Part shown: one piece after another, positions 62,394 to 64,000 of the stretch
Layout of the letters: every line of letters begins with the position of its first letter
Position numbering within the stretch: the first letter of the stretch is position 1
Source of the DNA: Flavobacteriales bacterium
GTDB taxonomy: Bacteria > Bacteroidota > Bacteroidia > Flavobacteriales_D > Crocinitomicaceae
Assembly (NCBI GenBank): GCA_947470515.1
Contig: CANITF010000011.1
Location: 22,131 to 86,130 of the forward strand
Length of the DNA: 64,000 bases
Reading direction: 5' to 3'
The notes under the pieces: model-generated
Told to the model about the DNA's origin: nothing
Databases searched by the model: none
What the model saw: only the letters and a program-made list of their open reading frames with translations
Position numbers and translations under genes: made by a program

Positions 62394-63509
62394 CTATACT
62401 TTTGCCATTCGGTCGGCCTTACCTGTACCCAAATTATGCAATAAGGTAAAATGACTTTTTAAAGCACCAAACCAAGATTTATATTCATGATATGGAACAT
62501 TAAATTCAAGAGCTGTTTTCTTTACAATTTCTTTCAAGGCAGGATAATGCACGTGACACACATGTGGAAATAAATGATGCTCAATTTGGTGGTTCAACCC
62601 ACCAACATACCAAGTAAACCATTTGCTTTCATTTCCAAAGTTAGCCGTTGTGCGCATCTGATGAATTGCCCAATTATTGTCTAGTGAATAGTTTTCGTCA
62701 GCAACATAGAATTCAGTTTCTTCAACTACATGTGCCGATGAAAAAATTAAGGATAACATAAGCCCACAAATAAATTGCATCAAAATATATCCAAGTATAA
62801 TTACCCACCAAGGGAAATCAATAAGCGCTATAGGGAGCACAATAAATAGTAAGGTATACCATGTTTTATGGAAAACAACTTCGGTAAGGGCCTTTTTGAA
62901 AGTTTTCCCCTGTGCTTCGAGTAGCCCCATTTTATTGTAACGGACAAGTTTTGCAAAGTCCTTAAACAAATACCAAACTAAGGTTAGTAAACCATATAAA
63001 AAAGGGGCATAAATGATTTGAAATTTGAAAAACCCTTTTCTTCCTTGCTTTGGGCTAAAGCGCATAACACCTTTCTGATGGATGTCTTCGTCAAACCCTT
63101 CTACATTTGTAAAAGAGTGGTGAAGGACGTTATGTTGTATTATCCAGTTCAAACGATATCCGCCTACGAATGTGAGGGTGAAACCAACAGCGTCATTTAC
63201 TTTTTCATTATTAGAATAAGCTCCGTGATTTGCATCGTGCATAATCGCTAGTCCAATTCCTGCCATCCCAAAGCCCATAACAGCCCACAAACTAAGTACG
63301 GTCCATGTGGATGAGACAACGCCAGCAAGCATTAGTACAAATGGTACAACGTAAAGAGCAATGATCAGGACGGTTTTTAGCTTCATTTCAAAATTAGCGT
63401 GTTTAGATATTTTATTCTCTTTAAAATAATTGTTCACCCGTTCTTTAACAACTTCATAGAACTCAGGATCTTTATCACTAAACTTTACTATTGTAACACT
63501 CACGTTCAC
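62394..63509 (-). CDS. Front-end type fatty acid desaturase
   Basis: 371 aa. Membrane diiron desaturase with the three His boxes: HDANH (His91-His95), HNVLHH (His126-His131) and QIEHH (Gln308-His312). The Gln in the third box marks the front-end (delta-5/delta-6-like, linoleoyl-CoA type) class. Four membrane helices. It introduces a double bond into acyl chains near the carboxyl end. The start codon is GTG at 63509. No N-terminal cytochrome b5 domain, so an external electron donor is needed. First gene of the cluster with sulfotransferase, membrane protein and kinase-like protein. Confidence 0.92.
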   Translation of the reverse strand: MNVSVTIVKFSDKDPEFYEVVKERVNNYFKENKISKHANFEMKLKTVLIIALYVVPFVLMLAGVVSSTWTVLSLWAVMGFGMAGIGLAIMHDANHGAYSNNEKVNDAVGFTLTFVGGYRLNWIIQHNVLHHSFTNVEGFDEDIHQKGVMRFSPKQGRKGFFKFQIIYAPFLYGLLTLVWYLFKDFAKLVRYNKMGLLEAQGKTFKKALTEVVFHKTWYTLLFIVLPIALIDFPWWVIILGYILMQFICGLMLSLIFSSAHVVEETEFYVADENYSLDNNWAIHQMRTTANFGNESKWFTWYVGGLNHQIEHHLFPHVCHVHYPALKEIVKKTALEFNVPYHEYKSWFGALKSHFTLLHNLGTGKADRMAKV

Positions 63510-63523
63510 CGTTAATTAAGTGT

Positions 63524-63537
63524 GAGCAAAATTGCTC
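63524..63537. promoter_or_regulatory. Palindrome at the desaturase transcription start
   Basis: GAGCAAAATTGCTC: arms GAGCAA / TTGCTC around AA. It sits just downstream of the -7 box, where a repressor would block initiation. Confidence 0.4.
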
Positions 63538-63543
63538 TCTGTT

Positions 63544-63551
63544 CAAAGTTA
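63544..63551 (-). promoter_or_regulatory. Candidate -7 box of the desaturase operon
   Basis: TAACTTTG on the minus strand, exact TAnnTTTG, 34 bp before the GTG start. No TTG -33 element is clear. Confidence 0.4.
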
Positions 63552-63622
63552 ATCCAATTTTTTTACTAGCCTTGTTAAAGGAATTAAATGAACCAGCAGC
63601 AAAATCCTATGACAAAACAAGC

Positions 63623-63670
63623 ATGGCTCATGAGCTAAGGACATCCCTAAAATGTGGGTTGTCGAGCCAT
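63623..63670. repeat. Structured inverted repeat
   Basis: ATGGCTC (63623-63629) pairs with GAGCCAT (63664-63670), and inside GACATCCC (63640-63647) pairs with GGGTTGTC (63656-63663) with one mismatch. GCTCATGAGC forms a further small palindrome at the left arm. Confidence 0.55.
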
Positions 63671-63819
63671 AAATTAATTGCAGATGACGTTTTGCGTGCA
63701 GGCGAACGGCCCACTTTTCACAAGATCGTTACTCCGAAGATATAATTTAATCTTTAAAAGCTATTTGTTGTTTCGAAGTAAGATCTGGGCTGGTGCTTGC
63801 TTGCTGTTAGTGGCTGGCA

Positions 63820-64000
63820 TTATTCATTTTGTTTCACAAATTCCTCAGCAGTTAAAACTGGAATTCTTGCGTGTTTAAAGCCTTTCAAATTTCTTGTAAT
63901 AAGGACTTTGATTCCATTTTCAATTGCACAATAGTATTGTATTGCGTCCTCAAAATCCCCAAAATCTGAATTCAAGGCCAATTCAATTACCTTATCATCA
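63820..64000 (-). CDS. PIN-domain toxin, VapC-like (5' end outside window)
   Basis: The minus strand is open from the right edge to TAA at 63820-63822, 60 residues: DDKVIELALNSDFGDFEDAIQ... then YYCAIENGIKVLITRNLKGF, KHARIPVLTAEEFVKQNE. This is the C-terminal half of a PIN domain: acidic Asp in DFEDA and Asn in TRN-KGF (often TRD), with IPVLTAEEF as the usual end. PIN toxins are RNases, normally paired with an antitoxin gene upstream, which would lie past the right edge. Domain call is good, toxin role inferred. Confidence 0.8.
   Translation of the reverse strand, partial: DDKVIELALNSDFGDFEDAIQYYCAIENGIKVLITRNLKGFKHARIPVLTAEEFVKQNE

Larger units (their letters stand above)
63510..63819. other. 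Intergenic region with desaturase promoter and hairpins
   Basis: 310 bp. It holds the desaturase -7 box (63544-63551), a 14-bp palindrome (63524-63537), and a complex inverted repeat at 63623-63670. No ORF with a recognisable family was found here. Confidence 0.6.

Overview
The window is AT-rich DNA from a Bacteroidota chromosome, most likely Flavobacteriales (Crocinitomicaceae/Fluviicola-like; the lower rank is a guess). The evidence is several secreted proteins ending in type IX secretion (T9SS) sorting domains, promoters with a TAnnTTTG -7 box, Bacteroidota-restricted families (DUF6495, LETM1-related biofilm protein, DUF2911), and kynurenine-pathway genes. No tRNA, rRNA, CRISPR array, integrase or transposase was seen.

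Layout. 0-12.6 kb: two giant secreted adhesin-like genes on the minus strand, the first cut by the left edge (PKD-like repeats), the second 2690 aa (autotransporter-type beta-strand repeats, a 696-bp tandem duplication, Calx-beta, T9SS tail). 13-21 kb: a secreted C1 peptidase, a BlaI-type repressor, dxr, a DUF6495 gene, a DUF2911/TPR protein, a SUFU-domain protein, a tandem pair of paralogous lipoproteins, a predicted barrel protein and asd. 22-33.7 kb: an 862-aa lamin-tail-domain protein, a LETM1-related protein, two glycosyltransferases, a lipoprotein, mfd-fbp, and a YqaA-like membrane protein. 33.8-41.2 kb: a T9SS protein, a methionine-type aminotransferase/omega-amidase pair, a GT-C membrane glycosyltransferase, a small lipoprotein, an FkbM methyltransferase, and a fatty-acid-hydroxylase pseudogene carrying two in-frame stops, followed by an 80-bp duplicated hairpin-forming element. 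41.5-48.3 kb: hemL, divergent from kynU; then kynU and kmo, separated by a four-helix-bundle gene bracketed by inverted heptamer arrays; then a barrel-like protein, an ArsC-like protein and an EamA transporter.

48.3-57.7 kb: a beta-propeller lipoprotein, a fasciclin protein, an M4 metalloprotease with PKD and CUB domains, a DUF3050/muconolactone-isomerase-like pair, an M43 protease, and a winged-helix regulator overlapping a membrane protein behind a promoter with a perfect palindrome in its spacer. 57.8-64 kb: a TIGR01777 epimerase pair, then a compact minus-strand cluster of a front-end-type desaturase, a sulfotransferase, a membrane protein and a membrane-anchored kinase-like protein, and at the right edge the C-terminus of a PIN-domain (VapC-like) toxin.

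How the genes work together: kynU and kmo are two steps of tryptophan-to-quinolinate (de novo NAD) metabolism. The aminotransferase and omega-amidase form the glutaminase II (glutamine transaminase plus omega-amidase) module. dxr, hemL, asd, fbp and mfd are housekeeping. The best candidates for undescribed biology are the heptamer-bracketed four-helix-bundle insert inside the kyn cluster (44.17-44.69 kb) and the sulfotransferase/membrane protein/kinase-like operon with overlapping genes (59.7-63.5 kb).
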